Source of the DNA: Krasilnikovozyma curviuscula
Lineage: Eukaryota; Basidiomycota; Tremellomycetes; Cystofilobasidiales; Mrakiaceae
DNA length: 48,122 nt
Assembly (NCBI GenBank): GCA_014825775.1
Contig: MVAQ01000166.1
Coordinates: 1 to 48,122, forward strand
Direction of reading: 5' to 3'
The position numbers and the translations under genes are program-made. Below the pieces are notes generated by a model, which saw only the letters and a list, made by a program, of their open reading frames with translations, did no database searches and was not told the DNA's origin. This document shows positions 10,369-21,892 of the stretch, piece by piece. Numbering within the stretch: position 1 is the first letter of the stretch; each line of letters begins with the position of its first letter.

Positions 10369-13300
10369 ATGGCAGCATTCTACCTCGACACTGCGTCGTA
10401 CTTAGATCCTTCAGCCTTTTCACCTCCTTCAACCTCAGCACCACACGGCAGCATATCATTCAGCCCTCCAGATCAACAACAGTCTCCAGGGGATACTGCT
10501 CTTGCTTTCCATCAGTCAGTAGCTAAGTTTATGGAAGAGCGTGGTACGCCCTGGCCAGAAAAGTTATTGGTGAAACCCGAGGGAGAAGCTGGAGAAGGAT
10601 GGGTGTATGGAAATTGGAATGTAGGAGGTACATGGGTTGAACTGTATAGGCTATGGGAGCTTGTCAACACTCTAGGAGGGTGGGCTAAGGTGATTGCACA
10701 ATTTCGACCACATTCTTGAAGGAGTTTCACTTCAGTTGCTGGCCAGGAGACTGACGACTCTTTACATCGCTGCGTCCCTCTCCTATCCCCAGATACTTGA
10801 ACAGAATCAAGTAGAGAGCATTCTCACGGCTTTGGGTCTTCCAGCGGTGTTACCTTCTCCTCACGTCGTGCCGGTCCCTCGCTCAACAACGGAACCGCAG
10901 CCGCAACCTCTTCTCACGACTAACTCGCAGCACATACTAATGGGCATATGGGCTTTAGCTGACCCTTACGAACAGTGGAAAAAGTCAGTAAATCGAGCTT
11001 CATCTGTGCTGTCAGGCCGAAACTGGTTGGTGAGCTAACACAATTTCCGGGTCTCGCTTGCTCGTACCAGGTTCTTGGCTCAGTTCGAACTTCAAGACGA
11101 GACCTATCTTCCCAAACCACATTTTGAATTCAGCCGTCAAGATGTTGGAATGGATATGCCCCAGGACTTCGACATTGACAGTTTTATTGCTGCAGTTGTT
11201 CAAACGCAGTCTCCTGCAGCTCAGACACCTGCGGCACCCACACCACCTGCAGCAGCAGCTTCCTCCTCTTCAAGCAACTCTTCTGGTGGGAAAGTTGCAA
11301 GCAGTGGCATGACCGCTGAACAGTTGTTGTCAGTCCACTTGAACTCTAAGAGGGCGAAGTCAGCCCTCAACAATTTGAATCAAACCGAAGTAGCTGTGAG
11401 TGTCGGAGAATCACCGTGTCCACTGCGTAAGAGCTCATGGGCGTTACTTTGTACTTGTGTTCAGCCTCCTCTTTCAATCCAATCACCGCCATTTCTGCAA
11501 GCTTTAGGTATGCCGAGTCCTGTACCTCAGCAAATCAACTACTACCAACAACCGAACGACCCACAGCAATCGCAGTTTCAACATCTACAACAGAACTTAA
11601 CTATGGACACCCAGCTCTCTGTTGAACAGATGCAACAAATCCTTGCTTCTGGTATACTGACACCTGGTAAGATACCAAATAAATACTACTTGATTGTCAC
11701 GATCGATGTGTCGAGCGAAAATTTAACGAATGCATTTTCAACTATTAGCTTCAAGTAGTGAGATGTTCCCCACTACACATCAAGAGTTGGTCAGCCCCAT
11801 GAACCTTGTCAACCAGAAGGGAATGTATAGAGACCATGTTGAATACGACGCCGACGGCGCTGTAAGCAAAACAAGCTCGCTCTTATATCTCTCTACAAGT
11901 ACATTCTGACAAATCTTCTCCTTCAATTATATCATAGTTCACTCCTCTAATATCTCCGGCTATGACACCTCTCACTCAGCCCACTCCTGGATCAGCAACT
12001 TTTTACACTGACTTTATCAACACACCTTCGCCTGACTTCCTGCTGACATCACCTGCCTTAGGACCTCAAGTTTACCCAACTCCAACTGATCTGGTTAATC
12101 AAATACCCTTCACAATGTCTCCTCACTTACTTGCTCAAAACGGTACTGGCTTCTCGTCGCTGTCGCTGAACGGCAGTGAACAGACACGGCAAAGCTCAAG
12201 ATCGAATACCATTCGCGATAAGGCTGGTGTGGGTAGTAGCAGAAGTCATAGAAATTCAAGTGTAGATGCTAATTCAAGAAAGAGTCGACCGAGTCCTCTG
12301 ATGAGGCCTGTCAACAGCAGGAGGATATCGAATAAAAGGGACTCGATGGGATCTGATGGTCTCTCTGGGCTCTCAAATGCACTTGGTGGCATTGGTGAAC
12401 AAAACGGTCGCGATGGCAGGACATCAGCCCATGCTTCACCTTTCCTTGGAGCGACACCATCTTCGAAGCTGGCGTACAACTCTGATGCCAACCAAGCTCA
12501 AGTAGATGGTACCTCTGCGATGGATACGTCGAGTGACCCGAGTAGTTCCTCCTCGTCTCCCAACGACTCCATTATGCTACCTGCTCCGCGGACGGCTGGA
12601 AGCATGGCTCCTCCTCCCGTCCCTCAAAAAACCAATCCTGCCGAGAGCAACATCCACGGTAACAATCCTCAGACCCCAGCTTCTTTCCTTCATCTTTCAT
12701 CTTCCAACACCGTAAACACCAACCCCCAAACGCCTTCTGAACCGGCCACTCTCTCTTCGCAATCGCCCGAAGACGACGAGGCGTATCAGCCGAGACTTTC
12801 CACTTCTCGTTCAAGAGCTTCAAGTGTCACCTCACTGAAGCGACGAAACTCAAAGCAGTACGATGCTGACTACATGGAGGAATCTGTGGGATCCTTCTCA
12901 CGGAACGCAGCTGCTGGCCCTTCGGTTGTCGGTGGGAGGAAGGCTGCCGGTCGTAGCGGAGACTCAGCGAAAGGGAAAGCGAATGCTAGTGTTGCGAGCA
13001 ATAAGATTGTCAAAAGGAGTCCGGTCATCAAAGCGAAATCTGGTGGTCCAGTCAAGTCGCTACCAGCATCCAAAGGTTAGTTGATTTTCATTTTCGGTCA
13101 ATGCACCGTTTTCTAACTTTCAATCAACCTCACCGCTGATTGGATTTCATAGCTGCCATAAAAGCTGCTATTGAGGAAGAAGGTGGGGACAACAAGAAGA
13201 TGTCACACAAAGAAGCTGAACAGAAGAGACGAGATACTCTGAAGAGTGCGTTTGACGATCTCCGATTGCTTCTCCCTCCGATTGATAAGGATACGGTAGA

Positions 13301-13781
13301 TCCTGATACTGGGAAGGTCAGTCTTGGAATTTATCTTTTTGAGTTTCGAACATCTGTACTAAAGCCACTTCCCCTTCCCTTTTTTCCCTCAGCCGATAGC
13401 TGGTGGGAAAACCCCACGTTTGTCGAGTAAAAACTCGTCCCTCAGCGAAGACAATCCAAATCGATCAGCGTCAAGGGTGAGATTTTTGCCTTCTTCCTTC
13501 CACTATCGAAATCAATTCGGTTCTAACTCAGTATTTCATTTCGTTAGGTCGCTTTGTTGGTCACCAGCAACAGTTACCTCGTTCGCCAGGCGGAGCGAAT
13601 TGCTCGTCGGGACGAGTACATTGCGCGCCTGAAAGAGGAGATCTCTATACTTCGTGATTCAGCAGGATTTATCGACACAGATGACTCGAACGATATATTA
13701 TCGTGGGATGTTGAGCCGGAGGAGGAAGAAACTTTGCACCACTTCGACAATATGGATGAGGGCGACGATGACGACGAATGA
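10369..13781 (+). CDS. ARID-like plus bHLH transcription factor, copy B
   Basis: Tandem paralogue of copy A with the same domain order. The start at 10369 (MAAFYLDTASYLDPS) lies in exon 1 (10369-10689), which carries the clearer ARID-like domain: AFHQSVAKFMEERGTPWPEK, then WVELYRLWELVNTLGGWAK, followed in exon 2 (from 10793) by SILTALGLP. These match the ARID pattern FmekRGTP...ydLyrLv...GG..kV. A second shared block, GIWALADPYEQWKK, corresponds to GLWALVEPWNQ of copy A. The middle is Ser/Pro/Gln-rich with LTPG, FTPLISPAMTP and many SRSRAS-like patches. The bHLH basic region is SHKEAEQKRRDTLK, with helix 1 AFDDLRLLLPPIDKDTVD. Helix 2 is ALLVTSNSYLVRQAERIARR, extended by a likely coiled coil. 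The tail is acidic (EEEE, GDDDDE), with a stop at 13779-13781. Both bHLH halves conserve intron positions, which supports gene duplication. Target genes are unknown. Confidence 0.87.
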
Positions 13782-14481
13782 TTCAACCCCCACTTTGCAC
13801 TAGACGAACTCTCAACATTTCCCAGTCCTTATTCTTCTGCTTCGTAGTAACCCTTCGTTCTACTACTTTCCACGTCTCCGGCTCCAGTGTCTTTTTTTTT
13901 CTTTTAAGTTTAATGTAAGAAAGAAGATCATTATCCTTATCGCTACTGTATCATGCTATGTCCTTCATGACTGCTCCTCGTCGCCAAAGAGAGAAGAAGC
14001 CTAGCAAGCGAAACCATAAGATCATGGACTTTATGATGACCTGATTGACGTCACGAAGGCCGTGGTGAATTAGCGTGCCATATCCCCGGCAGTGCCTCTT
14101 CTGAAGAAGCGACATCTTTTAAAGTCTCCTTCGTTTTTGTGCTATTGCCCTCTATCTCAAATTAGGACTTCCAAATCAACCTGCTGATCCCTGTATACCC
14201 CAAAGGAGGTTGTTTTCTCTTTCACTATAATGGATATGACACTCTTTGTTGGACCATTTTGACAGCAGGCGTAGGGCCACATCACTGCCATAGAACAGGC
14301 CATAGGAAATCCCAAAGCACCAACTCAAACTTATTTGTCCAAGAGAAACGCAATACTATTCCGCATTTGGATGAGCTGATCGTAAAATTAAGACCAAAAT
14401 TGCAACGCGGTGCGCGTTATGAAGAAAGAAATCCTCGAGTGTCGTACGGACTTGCTGCCAGTTCCCTGAAAATCTGAAGCT
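13782..14481. other. Intergenic region upstream of the short RAD52 paralogue
   Basis: A gap of 700 bp between copy B and the short RAD52 gene, same strand. It contains a T9 run near 13890 and the CRE-like octamer annotated separately. A small ORF at 14259-14477 has no family features and is not called. Confidence 0.5.
14046..14053. promoter_or_regulatory. CRE-like palindrome TGACGTCA
   Basis: An exact copy of the palindromic octamer bound by CREB/ATF-type bZIP factors, 429 bp before the start codon of the short RAD52 paralogue. One 8-bp match in 48 kb is not far from chance, so regulatory function is only suggested by its intergenic position. Confidence 0.35.
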
Positions 14482-15655
14482 ATGCTGGCTATACGACGAG
14501 TCAAGCTGTCGCCATCGAGCCTTCTGTCAGTTAGACAGTACTCGGGAGACCTACACGACGAGCTCAACGGTCGACCCTCTCCAAATCCAGCTTCTCACGC
14601 TTCGAATGAACCAATCGATGATACCCCACAGTACAGATCAGCACCATATTCCTCCTATTCAGCCTCCTCTCCTGGTCCTAGTCTTCAACCAGGAACGAGC
14701 TTCGGAAGAGGATGGGAGGGAGGAGTTTTCGGATCTGGATCACCTGCCCTTCCTAGTTACGAGACTGCCCACGCTATCAATTCTCTGAAGGTAAAGCTGG
14801 AAAGGAGACTGGGCCCAGAATATCTGAGTACGAGGGCTGGTTTTGGTGGAGCAGGTTAGTCTTTCTCTGTATGCTTAATTGGCACACGGCCCTGCACGTC
14901 CATTTCTGACCTTCATATCTCTAACAACCTAAAGGGAAGCTCACTTACGTCGAGGGATACAAGAGTGAGCTTATATTAAGTCTTGAATCTTCTGATGGAG
15001 CTAGCACTGACAATTCTCTGCTGCAGTGATCAATCTCGCTAATGAGGTCTTTGGATTTAACGGCTGGTCATCGACGGTGATGAAGTTAGAGACAGATTTC
15101 GTGAATAGCTCTTCTCTGTCTGTTTCTGTTGCCTCAGAAGCTGACATGATCCCTCTTACAGATCGACTATAACGAAACAACGCAGAAGTATACCGTCTGT
15201 TGTTCAGCCGTAATCAGAATCACATTACGTGATGGAACTTGGCACGAAGACGTGGGATCGGGCTCATCTGAGTTTCTCAAATCAAAAGCTGCTTCAATTG
15301 AATCTGTGAGTATAAATATTCTCATTTGCTTCAAGGGGCGGCGCCGGCGCACATCTGATTTTCTCCCTCGGACTAAAGGCCAAGAAGGAATGTGTCACTG
15401 ATGGAATCAAGAGGGCACTGAGGAGTTTTGGAAATGTGATGGGAAACTGTCTGTATGATAAGGACTATAACAAAGAGGTCGCGAAGATCAAAGTCACGCC
15501 TGTGAGTTTTTATGCTCCTGCCTCCGGGCGCCCGTGTGCTTAACGCTGACCTACTGCTTTAGGCCAAGTTTGATCCAAAAGAGCTGTACCGAAGTGCAGA
15601 AAACGATGAGTTAAACACAAGGGAAAGAGCAACACACACCTCAATTACTCAGTAG
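14482..15655 (+). CDS. Short RAD52 paralogue (annealing domain only), possibly mitochondrial
   Basis: RAD52 proteins anneal complementary single strands and mediate recombination. This copy keeps the conserved annealing domain: [69 protein letters not shown] and [19 protein letters not shown]. It stops about 30 residues later (stop 15653-15655), giving roughly 280 residues against about 500 or more for fungal Rad52. The acidic RPA/Rad51-interaction tail of the full copy at 19057-21584 is absent. The start at 14482 gives [20 protein letters not shown]: four basic residues, no acidic ones, and RQY before SG. That matches the R-3 mitochondrial processing pattern (R-x-F/Y/L, cut, S/A). About six exons. 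Intron positions around AKKEC and after KVT are shared with the full copy. Rad59-like nuclear function is the alternative to mitochondrial action. Confidence 0.88.
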
Positions 15656-15847
15656 TAGAATACCAACGGACGACCAATACCCTTTTCTGAGCCACACCCA
15701 AGGCGAACAACAATAGAGGATTCGCCTTCCCTGCCCCTTTTATATGAATCAAAGATACATACATCTAAAACAGAAATTAAAAAGGTCTACAGAAAGAAGG
15801 GATAGTACAGAATTGTTCCAGATATACACGCAAGATCGCAACTTCTT

Positions 15848-18751
15848 CTAGTTCTTCTTCCCCGGTCGTGGTCTAATACCAGGCCTACCATCTCCTCCAC
15901 CTAATCCACCTCCACCGCCCCTACCGGCTCCTCCTCCAACCTTGGTTGGCGGTCGGTAAAACTTGCGGTTGTGGACTGCCCACCGCTGGACGTGAGTTCC
16001 CTCCCCTGATTTGGAAGCCTCGTCTGCTGATGTTGGTGGATATGATGGTTTGATCGACGGACTGAGTTGTGGGACAGGATGAAAATAAGTCAGATCGCCA
16101 TGCTATAGTTGACGAGGAAAACAAAAACGCACTCCCAAAAGCCTTGACTACCGGGCTTGATTTGATGGTTGGTAATGAAAGGATGTGCTTCAGTGTTCAA
16201 CACGTAATCATCCAGACTTAGGAGGTCAGGCGAAGACTGCAGCAAGTAATGGTACTTGAAAGTTTCGGCGAGTACAAAAGATTCCATGTTGTCCGACGTG
16301 AGAGGTTTGGCTCTGCGGACGTCTGTAATGCTTGCAAACCCGACATCCGTCTGATGGAATGCAAGAAATTTAGCTAATGTGAACGCTAGACGGGTTTGAA
16401 AGAGCGGAGCCGTACCATTGTGTTGTTAACCCATTTTGTAAACATGGACCAGCCGATATCCTGCCATTTCTTGTCACCAGTAAGCCTGTACATGTAAAAC
16501 ACCGACTCAATAGACTCAGGTCTCCCAATGTACTTCGGATTCATGCTCTTCACTCCAAAGGGAACTCCAGCAGGTTTGGAATAGAGAAACCTGCCATCTT
16601 CATCAATGTAGTTGGTGTATCTGAAAAAAAAGGAAATGACAGCTCAGCAAATGTAGCAAATGAAAAGCCCTTTACATAGAAGAACCTTACTGAGCAGAAT
16701 CTCCTTCTTTATAGAAAACAGCCTTCTCAGGTTGAACACCAGATTTTGTTGCTGCTGAGAGAAAGTAGCAGGTTTCTGTCACACGTTCTCCGGTTTTGAG
16801 ATCCTTTGGGCGATTCAGAAGTCTAGCTCCCAAACCCAGCATCGCACCAGCGAAGCATGTGAGGTGTTCCATGCCACTCTCCCATATTCCGTCTGCAATC
16901 TGACCAATGGTCAAGAGGTCTTTCCCTGGAACAGTCTTGACTTCTTGAATGATGGTCTTGTAGGCTCTGTCGATAGATTGCTCATACATTCTGGCATATT
17001 GAGGAAGCGCACCGTTCAGGAGCTGGACCATTTTGATCAGGTATTCGTAATAAGAGTCAGCCTGTCCTCCAAAAGTGAATGTACCATCAAGGTCTTCGGG
17101 ATATTGAGAGTTGAACTCCTTTGGAATGAGTGGTGGGTATGGTGAGTTTACAGAAATCTCTTTGTCAAGATAGTCAGTGACCCGCTGAATCACTTCAAAG
17201 TAAGTCTTGTTTCCAGTCAGTTGAGACAGTCGAGTGAATTCCAGAGACATGCTTCCAACTTCAGCAATACAAGAGGAGTACTCTGATCCAAAAATTGGTG
17301 GGTTACCGGGGTCTAGCATCGCATAAGGTAGTCCTAGTGCCAAAACAGTGAAAGCATGTCAGTCAGCAAGATGCGTTAGAGGACTGAGGTCGTCTTTACC
17401 TGTTGGTGTGTCGAACGCAGGCATTCTACAGCAGACATGACGAATAAGTTTTTTTTGTTCTGGGATCAAATGAAAGAAGACATGCAGTCTCACAGAACCT
17501 TCGCGAGATCTTCTGCCCTGTCCAGGACCAACTGGTCTCCAGTGAGATCGTACGCAGCCAGTAACCCACCGAGATATCTAAGGTGTCAATGATTGATCAG
17601 CAACTCTACTATGTCAAAGGTCGTAGTAAGCTGATATTATTTACCTGATCGTAGTTTCGAAAATTGGGAGCTTCGGTCGATCAAATTCTTCTGTCGCAGT
17701 CTGAAACTCATTCTTGACTGATCCTTTTTTCCAATTGAATCCACTAATAATCTCAAAGCTCAACTGGCGAATGTGCTCTCTCGCTAAAGAGTATTCTTCA
17801 GGGAGGCCCATCAGCAGCAATGTATCTAGAGAACTAAAGGGTTTAGTTCTGTCAGTGCTATCTTTAAGCGGCTCTCAGGTTTCAAAACAATATCTTACTC
17901 AATAATTGTAGCTCCCCATCCATTGAAAGGGTCACTGCTACTAGATGACAAAGGCTTCACTTCATCGTGACCTAACGCGATAAAAACCGGTGTCAGATTA
18001 GGCTAGACTATCGCGCAGTGTGCTTTATGTTCACCCCAAGATTTCGCTTTGTATCCTTCCCAGGCCCACACAAAACCATTTTTGACAATCTCACGTCTGT
18101 AGTTTCGTATTTTCTTCTGTTCAGAAGTCTCTTGGAACTGATGTAAGTCAAGCTGAACTTTAGGGGCCTGTTTCCACTTTTCGTGTTGCTTTGGTGGAGT
18201 CCAAGTCTTCGCGAACGTTGACAAACGCAGTGGATTGATGGTTGTTGTCGTTGTCTTCTCAACAATAGCTGGTGGTTCTTCCGGATATAATAAAGGTTCA
18301 AGGTCGGTGGGGAATGGTTCTTCAACATGTGGTCGGCACGGTGCACCGGGTTTCCGCTCAACCAGTCGTTCCCAGCGTCCAGATGGTTTCCTACGGAGCA
18401 GTTCGGATTGATCTGGTACGTCTGGAGGCAGGAGAGTCGACCAGTCGAGGTTAGGAGGCAAGTTTTCTTCTTCATACACGAAGTGGCTCATGACGACGGT
18501 TGGAGAATCCCAATTCGAGACCTTGTAGGAACTGGAAGGCCATAGAAGCAAGCAGCATGACAAAATCAAACCAGCAGCCAGTACTAGGTTCAGTCTCGAA
18601 GCCTTGTGGAAGATCCTCCTCAGTCCTGTAGAGGAAACCGGAGGTCATCAGGAGCCATTACGCTGAAACGAACCAAAGGAAACCTACTGGATATCGCATC
18701 ATCCACTGACAGGGAGGGAGGGCTCCCGTAACTGACCTCTATCCGAGGCAT
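15848..18751 (-). CDS. MNS1: ER class I alpha-1,2-mannosidase (GH47)
   Basis: This enzyme trims a terminal alpha-1,2-mannose from Man9GlcNAc2 on glycoproteins in the ER lumen, for quality control and N-glycan maturation. The start ATG (18749-18751) gives MPRIEVSYG. After an intron comes [11 protein letters not shown] and a single hydrophobic segment ([17 protein letters not shown]), a type II signal anchor. GH47 landmarks in order: [75 protein letters not shown], the Cys pair in [10 protein letters not shown] and [29 protein letters not shown] and the Ca-binding-region TEAHP. At least ten exons, including a 26-nt microexon at 17400-17425. After TEAHP there is an unusual tail of about 75 residues, ending in Gly/Arg-rich sequence and PRPGKKN. 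It converges with the short RAD52 gene, 192 bp apart. Confidence 0.92.
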
Positions 18752-19056
18752 TTCAACCTTGGAAGGGGTCAAAGGGTCTAATAGTCAAAAGATGTGGTTG
18801 CGCAGCACCGACTTGCTTGCGGCTCCTACGAGGACTTGGTCTAATATATTCTGGCAAAATATAATCCCGTGGTGTTGTGACGACTTTATATTTTGATCAT
18901 TGTGGATCACAACAAGAAAGTAATGACAAGTACAACGATACACAGGTGTTCTTATTTGACATAACCCACCGCCATCGATACATCCAAATTGTCGAGCTCT
19001 AAAGTTTCAGCGTAACGGGGCGACACCGTCCAAGTAGAACCTTTTCGGAGAGCATC
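18752..19056. promoter_or_regulatory. Upstream region of MNS1 / downstream of RAD52
   Basis: A gap of 305 bp between two minus-strand genes. It should hold the mannosidase promoter and the end of RAD52 transcription. No clear motif is seen. Confidence 0.4.
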
Positions 19057-21584
19057 TTAATCTGATCTCGCTCTCTTGAAAGTTTCATCGGCCGACAATT
19101 CTCCAAGTGGTTGTCGAGCATTCCCATCATCATTCGGGAAAGCAAAACTATAGAAAAAGATGGTCAAACTACATCACCCAGAAAAAGTAGAACAAAATCC
19201 CTTATGATGAAGAAGAAAGACCTTACGATTTACTAGAGCGCTTCTGCCCTCTAGGAGCATAAGCATCTACTCCGCTACCAGTACTACTCCAGCTCCCATT
19301 TCCAGAACAGCCGCTCTGATGCAAATTATCAATGCTTGCTCCGCTTTCGTCTTGAAGACCCTCCATAAAGCGACGAGCTCTAGCCTCTGCCCCTTTGTTC
19401 ACCGAGATACCTGGACCGCTGCCACCACTCGCTGCAGTCCGATGAGGAAGTTGTCGCGGTGCTGGAACATGGGCGGCTGGTCGGGAGTGACCTGAGTACG
19501 AAGCGTTAGACTTTTGTGGGGTGATTGGTGAATTTTTGCTGTCGCTTTCGATATTGGGAAAATTCTGTTTTACAACATGTCCAAGGCGTCAAAACTCAGC
19601 AATGTTTCAACCGTCAGATGCACACTCACAGTGGGAAAACGGAAACCACCAACGGACCAATGTGCTGAAGGTGCACTCAAATTATCCGGTGGTACTGTCG
19701 TCGATGTGGGAGGTGCTGGCTGCTGTAGCTGGTTCATGGCTGGCGGGGGCGCATGTCTTGTTGACGTTTCAGAACTATTATATCCAGGACGAGAGAAAGG
19801 AGCAACAGGGACGTTTTCAATGTGAGATATATCATTGGGTGTTGTATGTTTGTGCTCGTGATTAGAAGATACTCTTTGCGCATATGGTAAAGGAGCGGCG
19901 GTTAGCCTTGGAGCACTTCGTGGCCTACATGCGGAAGAGAATACAATTTGAGCACTCCTCGGCACAAGAACAGAGAACCTGAAGTAACTCACGCTACATC
20001 TGGTTTCTTAGCGCATTCGAACGACTCTTCTGCTAGATCGATCCCGCTGTCATCGAGGTGCTCGCCTACAAGCTCCATCGCTTCGTCCTGATTGATGAAT
20101 CCATTTCCATCGCCTGGGAAGCCACCAAGGTCGGGGTTGAAATCTCCGAATTCTTCGTCATCATCGTCTCCGAACAGGTCTGCTGTAGTTGTTCGTTTGA
20201 TTTCTTCAGGTTTCGCAAGTTTCGCCAAGTCGCGCATAGAAACGAGAGGTTTGTTGAAAGGAGAAGTTGGTGGTGCTGGTCTGATATGTTGAACTGGAAT
20301 GCTATCTGGATATGGACGCGAATCAATTGCTGTTGTGGTAGTGGGGGCTCGAGGTTGATTGGGTTGTACTATGATCGGTTTTTGTTCTGCAGGCTGCTGG
20401 GGGTGCGGTCCCATAGGATCAGACACAACTCCTACTCTTGACTGAAACTCATCGAACTCTGGACGTCTGTAGAGTTCTTTTGAGTCGAACTTCGGCTATA
20501 AGGGGGAGAGAGGAATTAGAACTCCAAAGATGGCCGCTCAGGTACAAACTCACTACTGTTACTTTGATCTTCGCGACTTCTTTGGTATAGTCTTTATCGT
20601 ACAGGCAATTACCCATCACATTTCCGAAACTTCTGAGTGCTCGTTTTATGCCATCTGTCACACACTCCTTCTTGCACTGTCGCAACAAGCCAGTCAGGTC
20701 AGATTAAAAACTTTGAGAAGAGATTGAGCGCCTCATGCTCACCTTTTCCAAAGCAGAAGCTTTCGACTTCATACCTTCAGATTGACCCATACCAATATCT
20801 TCATGCCAAGTTCCATCTCGCAGCGTAATTCGGACGAGTGCAGAGCAACAAACGCTGTACTTTGAGGTTCCTGGGTTGAAGTCGACCTGCAGCGGGAGGA
20901 ATCTCAAGAACTTATCAACGAATACTCCATCTTAAAATACAATCTGGGACATACAAAGTCTGTGTCTAGCCTCATGATAGAGGAAGACCAACCGTTGAAT
21001 CCAAACACCTCGTTCGCAAGGTTGATTACTGAAAGAAGTCACTCTTCGTCAATACAGAAACGAATAGATTGACTGAAACACTTAGGAATTACTTTTGTGC
21101 CCTTCAACATAGGTGAGCTTCCCTTAGAACAAAATGGAAGCGTTTGTCAAGAATCAGTTCCTCAACAACCCTTAATGTCCGCTAGCTACATGGCTCACTC
21201 ACCTCCCCCAGCTGGGCCAACTCGCGTGCTCAGATACTCAGGACCGAGCTTCCTATCCAAACGAACCTTTAAGGAAGCTATCGCTAGCGCTGTCTCATAA
21301 CTAGGCTGGATGGGGGCGTTGGAAGGGCCTGCACCAAACACTCCTCCCTGCCAGCCACTACCAAAGCTCGTTGGACCATTGTCTCCGAATGACAGGTTCC
21401 CGTGATGATGCGAATAGCCATGGTTCTGTACATTGGATACGTATGAAGCGTATGATTGCCCTTCAGATATTATGTTGGGGCCCTGGAACTCCTTCAGTAT
21501 TTGGTGGGCAGGCGGCTGCTGCTGATTAGTCTTGGACATCCCTATTTTATCTAACAGGTTCTCTGATAGGCTTCTGCTTGGCAT
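19057..21584 (-). CDS. RAD52: RAD52 recombination mediator, full-length
   Basis: Central homologous-recombination mediator: it binds ssDNA, interacts with RPA and Rad51, and anneals strands. The start at 21582-21584 gives [15 protein letters not shown]. The N-terminal domain contains [75 protein letters not shown] and [18 protein letters not shown]. The C-terminal half is Pro/Gln/Ser-rich, as usual for the mediator region, with an acidic patch [18 protein letters not shown] near 20160. A final small exon, reached by an intron with donor GTAAGG near 19224, encodes [19 protein letters not shown] and ends FKRARSD at the stop 19057-19059. KRAR could serve nuclear localisation. The N-terminus is unlike the presequence-like one of the short paralogue. 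The annealing domain is almost identical in protein sequence to the short copy but differs at many synonymous sites, so the duplication is not recent. Confidence 0.93.
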
Positions 21585-21892
21585 TCAGTCTGTGAAAGGG
21601 AATTACAAGCTATTAGAGTGGTGCCATGCAGGTGGAGTTGTCTCGGTTGGCTGTCGAACCTCCCCAGGGTTTTCTCGAGGAAAATCAAACACGGTGCTAT
21701 TCTTTTAATTTTTTTTTTTTGGAAAATTTCTGTACCTCTTCGTCTTCTGGTCAAGGAAATTGAAAAGGTTTATGGGTCTAGCAAGGTGTTGGTGAATAGA
21801 TCGTTTGCCTGGCGGATGAAGCTATGTTATGATAAACGAAGAGAACAGAACAGTAATTGGTGACATATCAAGTGAATGAACCATAATTGACA
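21585..21892. promoter_or_regulatory. Upstream region of RAD52
   Basis: A gap of 308 bp between RAD52 and the next minus-strand gene. It contains a T11-12 run at about 21709-21720 on the plus strand. It should hold the RAD52 promoter and the end of the E3 gene transcript. No gene is seen. Confidence 0.4.

Noticed and set aside
14259..14477. Small ORF before the short RAD52 gene, as a possible first exon
   Set aside because: It ends in a stop directly before the RAD52 start and has no RAD52-like sequence. The ATG at 14482 gives a sensible N-terminus.
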